From: Basidiobolus meristosporus CBS 931.73 | Taxonomy: Eukaryota > Basidiobolomycota > Basidiobolomycetes > Basidiobolales > Basidiobolaceae | NCBI GenBank assembly: GCA_002104905.1 | Contig: MCFE01000757.1 | Span: forward strand, 1 to 38,937 | Direction: 5' to 3' | DNA: 38,937 nt | Shown here: in pieces, positions 1 to 11,144 of the stretch | How positions within the stretch are numbered: position 1 is the first letter of the stretch | How the letters are laid out: every line of letters starts with the position of its first letter | Made by a program: the position numbers and the translations under genes | Notes under the pieces: model-generated | Seen by the model: the letters and a program-made list of their open reading frames with translations, nothing else | Databases searched by the model: none | What the model was told of the DNA's origin: nothing

Positions 1-3000
1 GTGCACTCTACACACCTGACTTGACTTTAGCGCGTGGTAGACACTCTATGTTGAGGTGATAGGGCCAGCACGGTGCTCAGAAGTGGACAATCTCCTATGC
101 TGTGGCTGTACCCCTGAGTGTTGCCGAAAATACGGTCTTTGCCATTGCCTTGAAACAGGAAGGAAGTCAAGCTCACCGATCTTACTGGAACCTCAAGTCT
201 CCTCGAAAGTCTTGGGATGCAATACTCCACGTGCACATGCAACTACCCGAAGCTTGAATAGGCGCATAGCAGAAGCTCACACTATATCCGACATGCGAGC
301 TTGGGAATTTCCGATTATCCACAGGCTGTTCAATCAAAGTCATATCTGCACAGAAGCGTGAATATGACATCCTCGTCGATCCTGTTATATACTACATTAT
401 GTGTGCATTTGTTGTTACATGCGATACTGGATGTTATCTATCAATCGGAACTACCATGGGTACGGAGTCTTATTCTTAATAATTTATGCGATGTAACACG
501 CAAATTAGTTCATTAACCTAATATGAGCAATATGAGCTACTAAGGTGGGCTACAAGATTGTGAGAGGTGATTTGGAAATGAGGAAATCACAATTGTCCAA
601 AAGAGAAGCTAAACTAGTGGTAGAGAAGAAGGCTGAACATTAGAAGTAGTGGAGTTTTAAAAGGTTAGAAGGATGGGTTTAGCTGTACAGAAAAGTCTAT
701 ATTGATGTTTATCCAGACAAACGAGCGATAAGAATATCTATTCTATTTTACATAAAGCGTGAATGTTGCGACGAAGCGATTCTGCTAGATTCCTTCAAGC
801 AAGCCCCTTAAGGCCTCTTTCCCGGGAAAACGCCATTATATATGTGGACCACTGCACACCTTCGGCCGCTAGAGGCAATGTATTGCTGGCATAGGGATCC
901 GTTAGCAATGGGAAACCGCATACCGTAACGAGACATACTCACTTGAGCATCTCTATAGGATTGCGCCTCGCTGAAGAAAGAAGCGTGCTTTTTGCAGCGG
1001 TCTAAGGAGAGGAACTCTTTAAGAGCTTTAGTAAATCGAGTCAGGAGCGGTTGCGACAAAAGCCCAGAATCGGATTACCTGTGGAGATTTTGCGTTTGGT
1101 AGTAAAGGTGGATTGCAGGTGCTTGTGGGTTAAGGAGTTGACTTCACTGGGCAAGAACTGCACATCGCAGACATTAATATTCATACCAACGGCGGACATT
1201 GTGTAGGGTCAATGTCAAAGTGTAATGAATGGTATCAAATGAAGTGATTTGGAGGAAGCTGGAGGAGATTTATATTTAGGAGTAATCCGAGCTGCCTTGA
1301 TAATCTGATGCAAGTGTAAAATAAGCAAAGCAGTATCCCTAGTTTAGATTAGGAGAATTGATTAGGTAAGTATCTTGCAGGAAGCAAATAGCGAGGTTTG
1401 GGCTTATGGTTCAAACAATAATTAAAGCTGAAGCCAATCACCTACTTACCTGCCAGCTGATCTGGAGTGGTATCAGAATGACGGATGTGAAGCAAGAGAT
1501 TAATAAGCATGTAAGTCACGCTGTAACATCTAATAAATCCAAATCGAACCCTCGACATGATATTGATGTAGAGCAGCGCGTTAGCTCAGAAGTCATTTAT
1601 GTAATATCAAGCTCCACCAGGTAGCTGAGCAGTTCCCTTTCCGACTTGCCCCAACGATCACCTTTAGTCCATCGCTCACCCCCCATGCATAGTTAGTATC
1701 TAAAGATCGGCAAGCGCCATATGTTGGCAGTCATGGAGAATAGGTGAGCGCTCAGTAATGCTTTTATTGAATGCATGCGAAACCAGACATATGCATATAT
1801 CGATGCGATTTGATGCGAATGGGTTTAGGCAAGCTGATGGATCCGGATGATGGTTGCATCCACGGATTCATGAGGTCATCAGCTAAAGGCTGGGATGCGT
1901 AATTAGGGAAGGATGAGCATGTATAACTTGCTCTCGTCGCACTCCACATTGGCATACAACCACCCAACAGTGATACTACGCAGTGCCATATGGTTTCCAC
2001 CCTTAATCCTCAGTGTGAGCAGACACTAATTGACAGTAGAAGTGTAAAACTTCTTCTCAAGGGATGCTTAAACGAGGTTACAAGCAAGGGTGCCAGCGAT
2101 GGTAGCGCAGGCTCCTGTACACAGTGAGGCTGCGCCTCTTGCAAGTGGCCCACATCGGCTAGTTGCTCTAATTTATTATGAGTGTGCCAAAGCACTATTG
2201 CCATGGAAGCAGCTCACAGCTAAACCATCCTTCAGTGGGCTAATGGAGTAAGATAGCATAACGAATTGAAACCCTCCGTGCTTCCCGCGCCACTCATTCT
2301 GTCTTTTACTCTACAGCGGTGGCATGACTTACAAAGGCAAACCTGACACTCTAATAGCTGTATCCTTACCGGTCCTCTACCTCGTCAGGAGCAGTACTAC
2401 ATCTCTAATCAGTGCAACCACATCACCCTTTAGCGCAATCTTGACGATCACCTCAAACCCGAAGTATAGCACACTGTGACCATGTATGAGACATAGGCCC
2501 TGTATTGTTTGGTTGGGATTCTTTGGAAATAGCTGCCAATCGTGATTCTGTCTCAACTGTAGAAAATAGAAATGATTAAGAATAGAAAGTCAAAATGATC
2601 GTGCTCTCTTTTTGAAGCATCAAATATGCATATACGCCTAGTGCGTCGACACCCTCCAACAGACACATTTCTTCGATAAGACATTAATCAAGTAATTGCG
2701 CTGAAGACAAGGGGTGGAACCAAAAGCCCAGAGCGGTGAGTCATCTACTCATCCATCATGGAAACACAATAGACCATTGCTCTATGGTACGGAGTTGTGC
2801 CAACTGAGGAATAGAAGCGTGGTTGTATTTAGATAATAATAGCAACAATACGCTTCTACAGGGATATCCAGTGCAGATCGTTCCAACGGCGATTCATTAA
2901 TAGACCCGTAGGCCCTGGCGGATGTTTGTAGAGCATCGGATATCGCAGAGTTTCAAACATTCAGGGACCCAAAGGGGACAATATAGGTATGCATTACCTC

Positions 3001-3600
3001 TCGCAAGTATAATAGACAATAGCTCTTCATTTAGGGTTTGATGTCGGATATTATAGGAGACTAATGAAGAGGCTGCCAAGGAACTACGACATACCGAATA
3101 AATGGGCGTTTCTAATTAGAATTCCTGTATGGGTCTAAAGGTTTAACCACACAACGGGCTACGCCATCCAACTTAGCATACTTAATGGCATAATGACTTC
3201 TCATCCCACCCTGAGTAGCCGTTCCTCGTGGGATATCCTTGGTATGCACAAAGTCGTATTCCGATAATTTCCTCCTCTATAACCAACGCGATGGTAAGGG
3301 CGGAGACGCTCAGCATATCGGTGTCTAAAGAGAGCCCCCTACCAACTTGCCGCCGATTTATCAGGAACAATTGTAGCTAACGCCATAATAATAGGCCTGC
3401 CCCAACTGCGATCGCACTAGGTTCAGGATCGATAGTATTGTGAGTATGTAGTGGACTTCCCAGATCAAATGGTTATGCTGCTTGCAAGTTGATTATCATG
3501 GATTGCTATTGTATTGCTTCGGCGTACATACATTGTGAAGAGTTATTACAAACAATGCCTCTGTATGGCTTGTACCACTTCCCCAACGTTCACTTCCTCA
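1..3600. other. Gene-poor stretch, no supported gene
   Basis: Open frames here are all short (about 60-100 codons), overlap on both strands and show no recognisable domain or convincing splice-linked continuation. Base composition is mixed, and CpG is present at normal frequency, unlike the transposon half of the window. I see no tRNA, rRNA or clear repeat. It is probably intergenic DNA or decayed sequence upstream of the chitin deacetylase gene. A gene made of very small exons could still be hidden here. Confidence 0.5.
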
Positions 3601-3631
3601 CCAGTGGAGAGATGTGGTCTCTCCTCAACTC

Positions 3632-3639
3632 TATAAAAA
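3632..3639 (+). promoter_or_regulatory. TATA box of the chitin deacetylase gene
   Basis: TATAAAAA lies about 63-70 bp upstream of the ATG at 3702, with no other ATG between them. The spacing suits a short 5'UTR. Confidence 0.55.
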
Positions 3640-3701
3640 CCTGGAGATCCAGTTGACTTTTTTTGTGTTGGAGTCGGATACTACTACCCATATCTTAAAC
3701 C

Positions 3702-5004
3702 ATGACTCGTAAACTCTTAATTTGTTCCCTGCTGATTGCTCTTTCCCTTAATCCTGCTAACACACAAGATGATGGTACTAGTTTTCTCTTCAAGTGCGAT
3801 CACCCAGGGCATTTCGCTTTGACCTTCGATGATGGTAATGTCCCTTGCTTTCAACGCTTTCACCACCCTCATTTTAACCCGTGGCAATGGTAAATTTCGC
3901 TTAGGTCCTGGCGAGTCCACTGAGGATTTGCTCAGAATCCTCAAGGAGAAACAAGTGAAGGCCACGCTCTTTGTCCTAGGTAGTCAGGTTGCGGAAGATG
4001 GCATGGCACGACTACTTAAGCAAGCATATAACGATGGTCATCAGATTGCGTCTCATACATACGACCATATAGATCTAAACAGACTGAGCTCCGAGAAGAT
4101 AAAGCAACAGATGTTGAACACTGAAGCCGAAATCAAAAAGGTTATTGGAGTGGTGCCAGCCATGATGCGGCCGCCTTACGGGAACTGCAGTGAAACCTGC
4201 ACCAAAGTGATGAAAGATTTAGGCTATTCGGTTATCCAGTGGAATGTGGACTCTGACGACTGGACTTACATGGGGAAGCCCAAGGAATATGATGAACTTG
4301 TGGATAATATTTTGAGCAAGGTTTACCGTTCCAATCCTACCAAAGATAGCTGGATCTCACTTCAACATGACATCCACAAATTTAGTGTTGAGAGAACTCC
4401 AAAGATCGTTGACCGTATCAAAGCCAAAGGATATAAATTCGTCACTGTCAACGAATGCCTTAGTAGCAGGTTTCCAGCTTACAGAGCACGACTCAACCTT
4501 CCCATCCCGCCTTCAGACATGAATCAGCACCGTCGGACTCACGCCAAGCCTCCGGCTAGCTCATCTGCTAACCCTGGGCTACTTTCGGATCAAACAGGAA
4601 CAAACCCTTTTGATTCGGAAGATCCTGCACCAATCAGCCCTGTCAATCCAACCTATATTAACTCCTCAGCCTCTAACCCAACTAACCTCGCTGACTCCAA
4701 CCATAATGATAACCCTCCTAATCCAAAGAATGCACTATTGAGCTCGACCAGCTCTCCCAACCCTACCCGAACTTCGACAACCACTTCCCCGTCTGGCTCC
4801 GCCTCTACCAACCTTTCATCCAACAAAACTAAAGCGACAACATCTACTTCTCAGATGTCGTCGGTTACATCAAAGTCCTCACCATCTCCCTCTAACACGT
4901 TACCACTGCCGACGCTCGAGGTCGAAAGTACCGCCGTCTCTTTGTCACCTCTTCTTTTTGCACCCATCCTTTTCGTAGGGTCAGTTCTGTATTGCTGGAT
5001 GTAG
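3702..5004 (+). CDS. Chitin deacetylase (polysaccharide deacetylase, NodB fold), secreted with C-terminal anchor
   Basis: Exons are 3702-3834 and 3905-5004. The 70-nt intron (GTAATG...TTAG, TTTAAC branch site) rebuilds the TFDDGP motif across the junction, giving 410 aa. Residues 1-21 are a signal peptide. The NodB domain covers about 35-235, with all five motifs: TFDDGP (D43, D44), HTYDH (metal ligands H95 and H99), RPPYGNC from R133, DSDDW at about 160-164, and LQHDIH at about 197-202. A Ser/Thr/Pro/Asn-rich stalk of about 150 residues follows. The protein ends in a hydrophobic tail preceded by small residues, typical of a GPI-anchor signal; a plain C-terminal TM is the alternative. Enzymes of this family remove acetyl groups from chitin at the plasma membrane or wall, giving chitosan. 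In plant-infecting fungi this can reduce recognition of chitin, but that role is only inference here. ATG context and TATA box fit the start. Function is confident; exact substrate is not. Confidence 0.93.
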
Positions 5005-5351
5005 AGCCATATGCATCCATACATGTACATATATCTTCATCTAATAGATAAACCTCTGTTGGGCTCTCTGCTCCTATGGCAGGAATTAAAGACTAGTGAT
5101 GTCAGACAGAGTCAGAACTCGTTCATCAGGTAATCTGGGCAGGAATCTGGTGCGAGATCATTTAAATCCAAAGTGCTGGCATCCCTTTTTTGGCAATCCA
5201 TTTGCACCATGAAACTTGGTCGGTCGGTATACACACATGAAACTCGGAAATCAGTGATCGTTGGCCCATGAAAATTGATCAGAAAAGGATTACTTAGTGG
5301 GAGAGGATCATCCAATCAGATTGGCTGTTAGAATGCAAACAAGGAATCCAT

Positions 5352-5396
5352 AATAAAAGGAAGCCTCCACCTCAGGTGACCTTCTCTTTTCTTCCT
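5352..5396 (+). promoter_or_regulatory. Core promoter region of RPL30: A/T box and pyrimidine tract
   Basis: An AATAAAAG box at about 5352-5359 is followed by a CT-rich run at 5381-5396, as is common at ribosomal-protein gene start sites. It sits just before the 5'UTR intron donor at 5412. Confidence 0.4.
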
Positions 5397-5411
5397 GGTC
5401 ACCATATACCA

Positions 5412-5479
5412 GTAAGTTACAACCGTGCATTCATGAACTACATGCGGATACTAAAGTGATGCTCTTTCGTGTTGTTTAG
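5412..5479 (+). other. Probable 5'UTR intron of RPL30
   Basis: GTAAGT at 5412 and GTTTAG ending at 5479 delimit a 68-nt intron with a TACTAAAG-like branch site. It ends 14 nt before the ATG. A leader intron is typical of fungal ribosomal-protein genes. No coding exon can be read upstream of it. Confidence 0.6.
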
Positions 5480-5493
5480 TCGAAAGTATAGAA

Positions 5494-5829
5494 ATGGCTC
5501 CTATCAAGAAATCCAAGAAGTCTGTTGAATCCATCAACTCACGCTTGGCCTTGGTCATGAAGAGTGGTAAATCCACCCTTGGCTATAAGTCCACCTTGAA
5601 ATCCATTCGCAACGGAAAGGCCAAGCTCATCATCCTCTCCGGAAACTGCCCTCCTTTGAGAAAGTCCGAGATCGAATACTACGCCATGCTCTCAAAGACC
5701 AGCGTTCATCACTACAACGGCAACAACATCGAGCTTGGTACTGCCTGCGGTAAATACTTCCGTGTTGGCGTCCTTTCCATTACCGATGCCGGTGACTCTG
5801 ATATCCTGAAGACTCAAGAACAACAATAA
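5494..5829 (+). CDS. RPL30: 60S ribosomal protein L30 (eL30)
   Basis: A single coding exon of 111 aa matches eL30 along its whole length. It has the [18 protein letters not shown] start, the [22 protein letters not shown] core, the [21 protein letters not shown] segment, and the acidic DAGDSDI tail. Length equals the family norm (about 105-115 aa). eL30 is part of the large ribosomal subunit near the intersubunit bridges; in yeast it also controls its own splicing through a kink-turn in its transcript. The 5'UTR intron here could allow such control, but no kink-turn was verified. It lies downstream of, and co-oriented with, the chitin deacetylase, with its own promoter. Codon choice is strongly biased to C-ending codons, as expected for a highly expressed gene. 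Confidence 0.98.
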   Translation: MAPIKKSKKSVESINSRLALVMKSGKSTLGYKSTLKSIRNGKAKLIILSGNCPPLRKSEIEYYAMLSKTSVHHYNGNNIELGTACGKYFRVGVLSITDAGDSDILKTQEQQ

Positions 5830-6132
5830 ACGCGACGAGAAACCTTGCGCTTTTACTTGAAGTGTTGCCCTGTCACCATATCACCAATAGAATACATTTA
5901 GAGGAGTATCTATCCAGATGTAGTGTTTATTCATCCATCAACGAACCATTTCCACTTCATGCAGTAGGACGACCGAAGTCGAACGTTAATTAAAGAATGA
6001 CTTGGCTTGCAATCAACCGTGCTCTCGCTTTACGACTATAATGTTCGCCGATGTAGTAGCTGTCATTTGGGATATTTGAATGGGGCAAGGGATGAGGGAA
6101 AACGCATGCTTTATGTATGAAGGAGTCTATGA

Positions 6133-7353
6133 TTATTTGAAATAGTTTTCTAGTTGTAGCATACTCACCGCCCAATTGACAGTCTCCGGCGATTTGACGA
6201 CGCCAATGACAACTTCATCTTGATCGTCCAAGTCTATCTGGAGTTCGTTGACCACATATCCGAGTTGGTCTGCATACAATCTTGCGGCATTAAAAACTCT
6301 TACGCGGTGGTCGGTTGTTGTGCCGTCTTCGTTGGCGCATTGGGCATCGGAGTACTCCATTATTTCCGATAGGTCCTCTATTGAATTAATCGAGCTCTGG
6401 TACTTCACTTCTGCATCAGCTACGGGTGTTATCGAGTCCAAAGAGCCTTTAGGGAAACGAAGTATAAATTGTAGACGCTCCCCTGGGGTGTCGAGAAAGA
6501 TCCCGTTCGCGGTACCTTTCCCTTTTGTTAAAACCCCTCCTTTGGAGGCATCATAGATCCAATCGCTCGGGATTGGATGTAATTTGAAGTCGATGTGTAT
6601 TGAGGTCGGGGAGGTTGGTGTTCGGTGGGAGTTTACCCAGGACATTCGATTGGCAAAGCGCGATTGCTTGAGCGTGTTCTTCATCAACGAGAGGGTTTTG
6701 GTTGCAAGAAGACACCCAACGTGCTTGTGCATATCAGCTCGATAGAATGCCCCTTGAGCGACGTAGTTATATCTACCTGAAATTTCGGGCCCATTTAAAT
6801 GTAAGCAAAGTGATGGTTCAAGAGCGGTCGAGAAGCAGTACCATCTTTATAGAGGGCCTCAACAACAGCCCTTCGAGACTGTACGTATTTTCCTTTGCCC
6901 AACTTCTTTCCACCAAGGCCCATATCACACACAACTACGTGTTGGGAAGTCTCAGGAACCTCTGCTTTCACCAAGCGCAGCAAAAAATCTACCCACCCCC
7001 GTCCGTTAGCACCCCATTGAAAGAGTTCACGAAGCCGCTAGATGCTTACCTTTCGGGAGTACTCTTTCGTTGTAAACACACTTGCGTAGCGGAGAGGACA
7101 GCATCTTGACTAATCAAAAGGGGTTTCTGTATCAGTCCAAACGTGCATCGGTACGTTGAGAAGTGTGAAGGAAAAAGCAAGGCAAGGTCCAATTTTTACC
7201 TTGAGCCGTTGATATCAGCTCTCGCTCGAAGTTTGGGAGTAGTTTGTATTCGAAACGTCTCGGCGCAGGCTTTCGCTCCACAAAGCGTGCCTTTCCTGGC
7301 CGGGACTTCAGCTCTCGTAGAAACCTCACCACAGAATATGGCTTCCCTGTCAT
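6133..7353 (-). CDS. Conserved-looking fungal protein of unknown function, 334 aa, 4 exons
   Basis: Four exons on the minus strand join in frame: 7353-7200, 7109-7050, 6988-6842 and 6776-6133. The introns are 90, 61 and 65 nt, all GT-AG. Intron 1 must end at ATTAG (7110) rather than at CAAG five bases on; only that choice keeps the frame open into MLSSPLRKC. The N-terminus is basic and could be a mitochondrial presequence. Recognisable blocks are MLSSPLRKCVYNERVLPKDF, which resembles a motif I associate with uncharacterised fungal proteins, a Gly/Lys-rich GLGGKKLGKGKY segment, and an acidic C-terminal half. I do not recognise a named family. A GTGAGT near the C-terminus (about 6162) could start a further intron and change the last residues; the simplest model stops at 6133. 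Its 3' end converges on RPL30. Confidence 0.72.
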
Positions 7354-8547
7354 TTGTGTTCACACTTATCCTTTGCACGAAACCAAAGAGCTATTTTCAG
7401 CCGGTGGCTGCTATGATTGAATGGACAGTAAACAAATCGGATGAAAAATAAAATTTTGTAGGCGGATGAATAGATCCAGCTGTCTCTCTAGAATCGGGTC
7501 GATCTTGGTGATTGGCCCGGCTGAGCATCCTCATGATTTTTACGTGGACATAGATTGGCGCAGTGCATCTTCTGCGTTTGGTTCAAGTTGTCTGGCATAC
7601 AGCTGGAATGGCCGGGGAAATTGCTATGGCGAGGGTGTCGCGGCTTCCACAATGCTGACGCGACTTGACAGAGATCTTCGCCGTGCAGCCTTCACCAGAA
7701 TCCTGGAATGTTGCCTTCAAGTGGCGTTGGATCATCTCTGACACATGCAAGTACCGTATTGACCAACTCCATACCTTCGGGGTGACGTATCGCATATCAG
7801 GCATAGCCCAGTCAGGCAAACCCAAATATACCTGGTGGCTCCACACACCGAGCAATCAGAGGGATGCTCCATGGACGAATAAGCAGTCAGTAGAAGGCAT
7901 CGGATGTTTACATTGTTCACCGACGCATGAATGACGAGATCAATGATTCGAAGGACAAGCTGTTGCCTCTTCGCTCGCCCTGAATGTAGCCTCGGCGCCT
8001 CTGTTTCTCATGCAACCTGTAAAAAAGGGACCACACCAGCCCAGCGACGTAGCTTGGTTGTTACCAAGATTGGCGACCGCAATCCACTCCCTGCGCTACT
8101 CGCTAATTGGTGTACTATTTCCGTACGAGGGAATGCCATCATCAATCCACGGACAACTTTATTCTCATTAAGCACTGGCGGGTTAGCCCCAGGGGCGCAT
8201 TTCTCCGCAACTAGCCACCTCTCACCACCAATATCTCGCAATCCCCACCCCTGGTCATTCGAGATCCTTTCACTTGCTCGATCACCACTATTTTAGGATC
8301 GAACCTCACGAATGGTCGCTGGTGACAGAAACATCGGGGGAGTTGCGGTGGTGGTCCCAGCTGACGGTAAAATCCTTTTAAATATAGGGAACAATGCGGG
8401 AGAAGCCATTGTTTTCGGTTTCAGTCTGTCCCTCCTCGCGATCATCACTTTATACCTTTCCAATTGCTCGATACCATCTTCCATTTCCGTTCACTCTGAG
8501 CCCTCTCTCTCTTTAGTTCGTTTCCTGCAAGTGATAAACCGGCCAAC
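7354..8547. other. Intergenic region between divergent genes
   Basis: This is the shared upstream region of the minus-strand gene starting at 7353 and the plus-strand beta-helix gene starting at 8548. Short overlapping open frames on both strands show no domain and no consistent splicing. TATA-like AT-rich spots occur near 8380-8388 and 8450-8456. I see no further gene. Confidence 0.5.
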
Positions 8548-10438
8548 ATGAAGAATCATCCATGGATACCACTAAGCCCTCAAAGTGCACCGGTGCACTC
8601 CACGCCTCGCTCTGGGTTGTGCCGAAACGTGCTCAAGGTCCTTATCGGAACCATCATAATCTGCGGGATAGTGCTGGTGATCCTCAATGCTAAAGTAGCC
8701 AAGGTGTTCTCCGGCAACCCCCTTGATAATCCTCACCATGAAGAGTCCTCAACGCCCAACCTCAGCCCCAAGGAACCGGCCTTTCCACCGCTGTTCAAAG
8801 AGAGCATCTATCCGCCGACTACGCAGGCGGTAGGTCTGCAAAGCCTAGTTGAGTACGACCCAAGGAGCCACAAAAGGCTATGCTATCGAAACTACACCAG
8901 CGCGAACGATGTAATTCCGGACTTCTCTCAGGTTGGCTACGAAAGCGGCGACAAGGAGATCCCGGAAAATATCCCAACCATGGTGACGGTATCCCCCGTG
9001 GTACATCCTTTAGACGACACGGAGCGCATTCAACTTGCTATAGATCATTTGGCGAAGCTCCCCGCCGACCCACATTCTGGCTATCGTGGAGCGGTGCTGC
9101 TTCAGTCTGGCGTGTTCAAAGTCAGCAGAACTTTAAGAATCACCCAGTCGGGGATTATCGTTCGCGGGGACGCCAATGGCAACACCACCATAGTTGCAAC
9201 AGGAAAGAGCCGACTGGTAGTATTCCAAGTAGTGGGGAATGGCCGACCAATGCCACGAACCAGGTTAAGTGCTGAAATCACCCAGACATATGTTCCTGTC
9301 GGTGCGGTCCAGGTACAGATTGATCGGACGGTGGCGCGTAGATTCCACGTGGGAGAAGAGATTATTGTGGAAAGGCGTGGAAATCAAGACTGGATCCAGG
9401 AGATCGGGATGAACAACCTGAGCCTGTATCGACCAGAAAGGGCCTCTGGAGTGGTGGACTGGCAACCGTTCAAGTTGACATTCACCCGTAGGATCCGATC
9501 CTTAGATGAGGCGAACGGCATCATCACACTAGACATTCCTATTACCAACAGCATTGAGCAACGGTGGGGTGGGGGTAGGGTTTACCCCTACAGATTCCGC
9601 GGACGGGTGGACCACATCGGCGTGGAGCACATCGACTTCGTATCCGAATACGATGCTGACATAGTCTCCTTGGACGAACAGGGGGAGCAATACCACTCTG
9701 ATGGAGCCCACTTCGAGGCGGTGATTTCTTTCGAAAGAATGGTCCACGGCTTTGCCAGAAACCTCACGGCAAGGCATTTCAACAACTTTGTCTCGATATT
9801 CAACCATGCCAAATGGGTAACCGTGGAGAACTGCCAGTACCTGGAGCCAGTATCCCCTTTGGAGGGGGGAAACCGGTACGCGTTTTACATCTCTCGGGGA
9901 GCAGAGCTGACTCTCTTCAAAGGGAATTATGCCGAGCATGCTAGGCATGCATTCATCATCGGGGCACAGGTGACAGGGCCGAATGTCTTTTACAACTGCA
10001 CCGCCGAGAAGCAGCACGGAAGTAGTGGTAATTATTGATAACTGGTGGTTTGTTTATTACAAATTGAGGGTCTAACAAGCACGATTTTGCTGCCATGCAG
10101 AGCCTCATCATCGCTGGTCGGTTGGCGGACTTTTCGACAACGTCCGGTCCTCCCTCTCTGTCCAAAATCGTGAGCATCTGGGCAGCGGCCATGGGTGGTC
10201 AGGAGCGAATTATGTCCTGTGGAATACCATGGGAAGAACCGTGGTTCAAAAGCCCCCCACCGCGTGGAACTTTGCAATCGGGGTGATTGGGGAGCGAAAC
10301 AAAGGGGCCTTCGGAAAACACCCTCCCCAAGGTTGGTGGAATAGCCTGGGGATGCATGTAAATCCGAAAAGCCTTTATCAGGCCCAACTAATCCAGCGAA
10401 AGAGCCACACGGGAAGTGCATGGTGTGATCCTGTATAG
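8548..10438 (+). CDS. Membrane-anchored pectate-lyase-fold (right-handed beta-helix) protein
   Basis: Exons are 8548-10027 and 10101-10438. The 73-nt intron (GTAATT...GCAG, TCTAAC branch site) links the halves in phase 1, giving 605 aa. A hydrophobic stretch at about residues 29-47 follows a basic cytosolic tail and lacks a signal-peptidase site, so the protein looks like a type II membrane protein. The rest resembles the pectate_lyase_3-like beta-helix superfamily: repeated short beta strands, a region of the VEHIDFVSEYDAD type, and a second-exon block with HHRWSVGGLFDNV and GSGHGWSGANYVLWN. Several N-glycosylation sequons (NYT, NTT, NLS, NLT, NCT) fit a lumenal or extracellular domain. Such proteins bind or cleave polysaccharides. 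The catalytic set is not evident, so the substrate is unknown and pectin cleavage should not be assumed. Confidence 0.88.
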
Positions 10439-10788
10439 ATCGCACTCGAAATGTAATCAGACTGAACATATGCTCCTCAAGCTTCCATAGAACTACCGAG
10501 CCCCGATGCCACTGTGGACGCTTCCAGGATACTCGAGATGTCGAACAGAAGTGGTTTCGTAGATCGGACCTCCCCCATACGGCACCCACCCTTTCAAGCC
10601 AACTCGGGGTAAAAACAAATCATGTAATATCGACCGTGATCATTGAGAACTGGTCCTCTTTACTAATATTAAATATTAAAGAATTGTTGAGGTAAAATAC
10701 AGAATTGACCTTCTTGAAACTTATATACATGTTCTCGTTGAAGGTGAGGTAGTCGGCGGGCGAGGCTCCAATCAGGCCATCTGCATGA
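10439..10788. other. Short convergent 3' intergenic region
   Basis: These 350 bases separate the 3' ends of the beta-helix gene (+) and the PKR1-like gene (-). They include an AT-rich patch around 10660-10700 that could serve as a poly(A) region on either strand. No gene is visible. Confidence 0.5.
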
Positions 10789-11144
10789 TTAGTCCTCTTT
10801 TTTGGACTCCGTGCTAGGGGCCACCTCGACCTTCTGAAGCTCCTTGACGAAGAAATTGATGGCAACGAAGAGGCAGGCGGTGGTGACAAAGACGATGATG
10901 GTGTGGATGTTTCCCCCGGTGGAATAGGAAAGGAATCCCAAGGAGAACAGTGAGGCCACGAAGGATAGGTTCATCGCCTTGACGACGGTGTCATTGACCC
11001 CGGGGTTAAAGACCGAAATCCAGATCTCTTCGAACAACCCTTTTTTCTCAACTGTCGAGGTAGGCAAACGAGTTAATCACTGAGCTGACGGCGGAGGGGA
11101 AAATTACCATTACCTTTGGTGACTTCTGTTGCTGGTGGCGTCAT
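10789..11144 (-). CDS. PKR1: PKR1-like ER membrane protein, V-ATPase assembly factor
   Basis: Two exons, 11144-11114 and 11051-10789, are joined across a 62-nt GT-AG intron in phase 1. They encode 97 aa starting MTPPATEVTK. The family signature is visible: a short N-terminus, then LFEEIWISVFNPGVNDTVVK. Two hydrophobic segments follow (about 43-60 and 65-82 of the protein), then an INFFVKELQK-type end and a charged tail (ESKKED). The length is close to other fungal Pkr1 proteins. In yeast Pkr1 resides in the ER and helps assemble the membrane sector of the vacuolar H+-ATPase. The tiny first exon and conserved intron position near the N-terminus are typical of short fungal genes. The gene converges with the beta-helix gene. 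Confidence 0.87.

Noticed and set aside
56-361. 101-codon frame at the left edge with several Cys residues
   Set aside because: No family resemblance; opposite-strand frames of similar length overlap it.
9529-10017. 162-codon minus-strand frame
   Set aside because: Shadow of the beta-helix gene on the plus strand.
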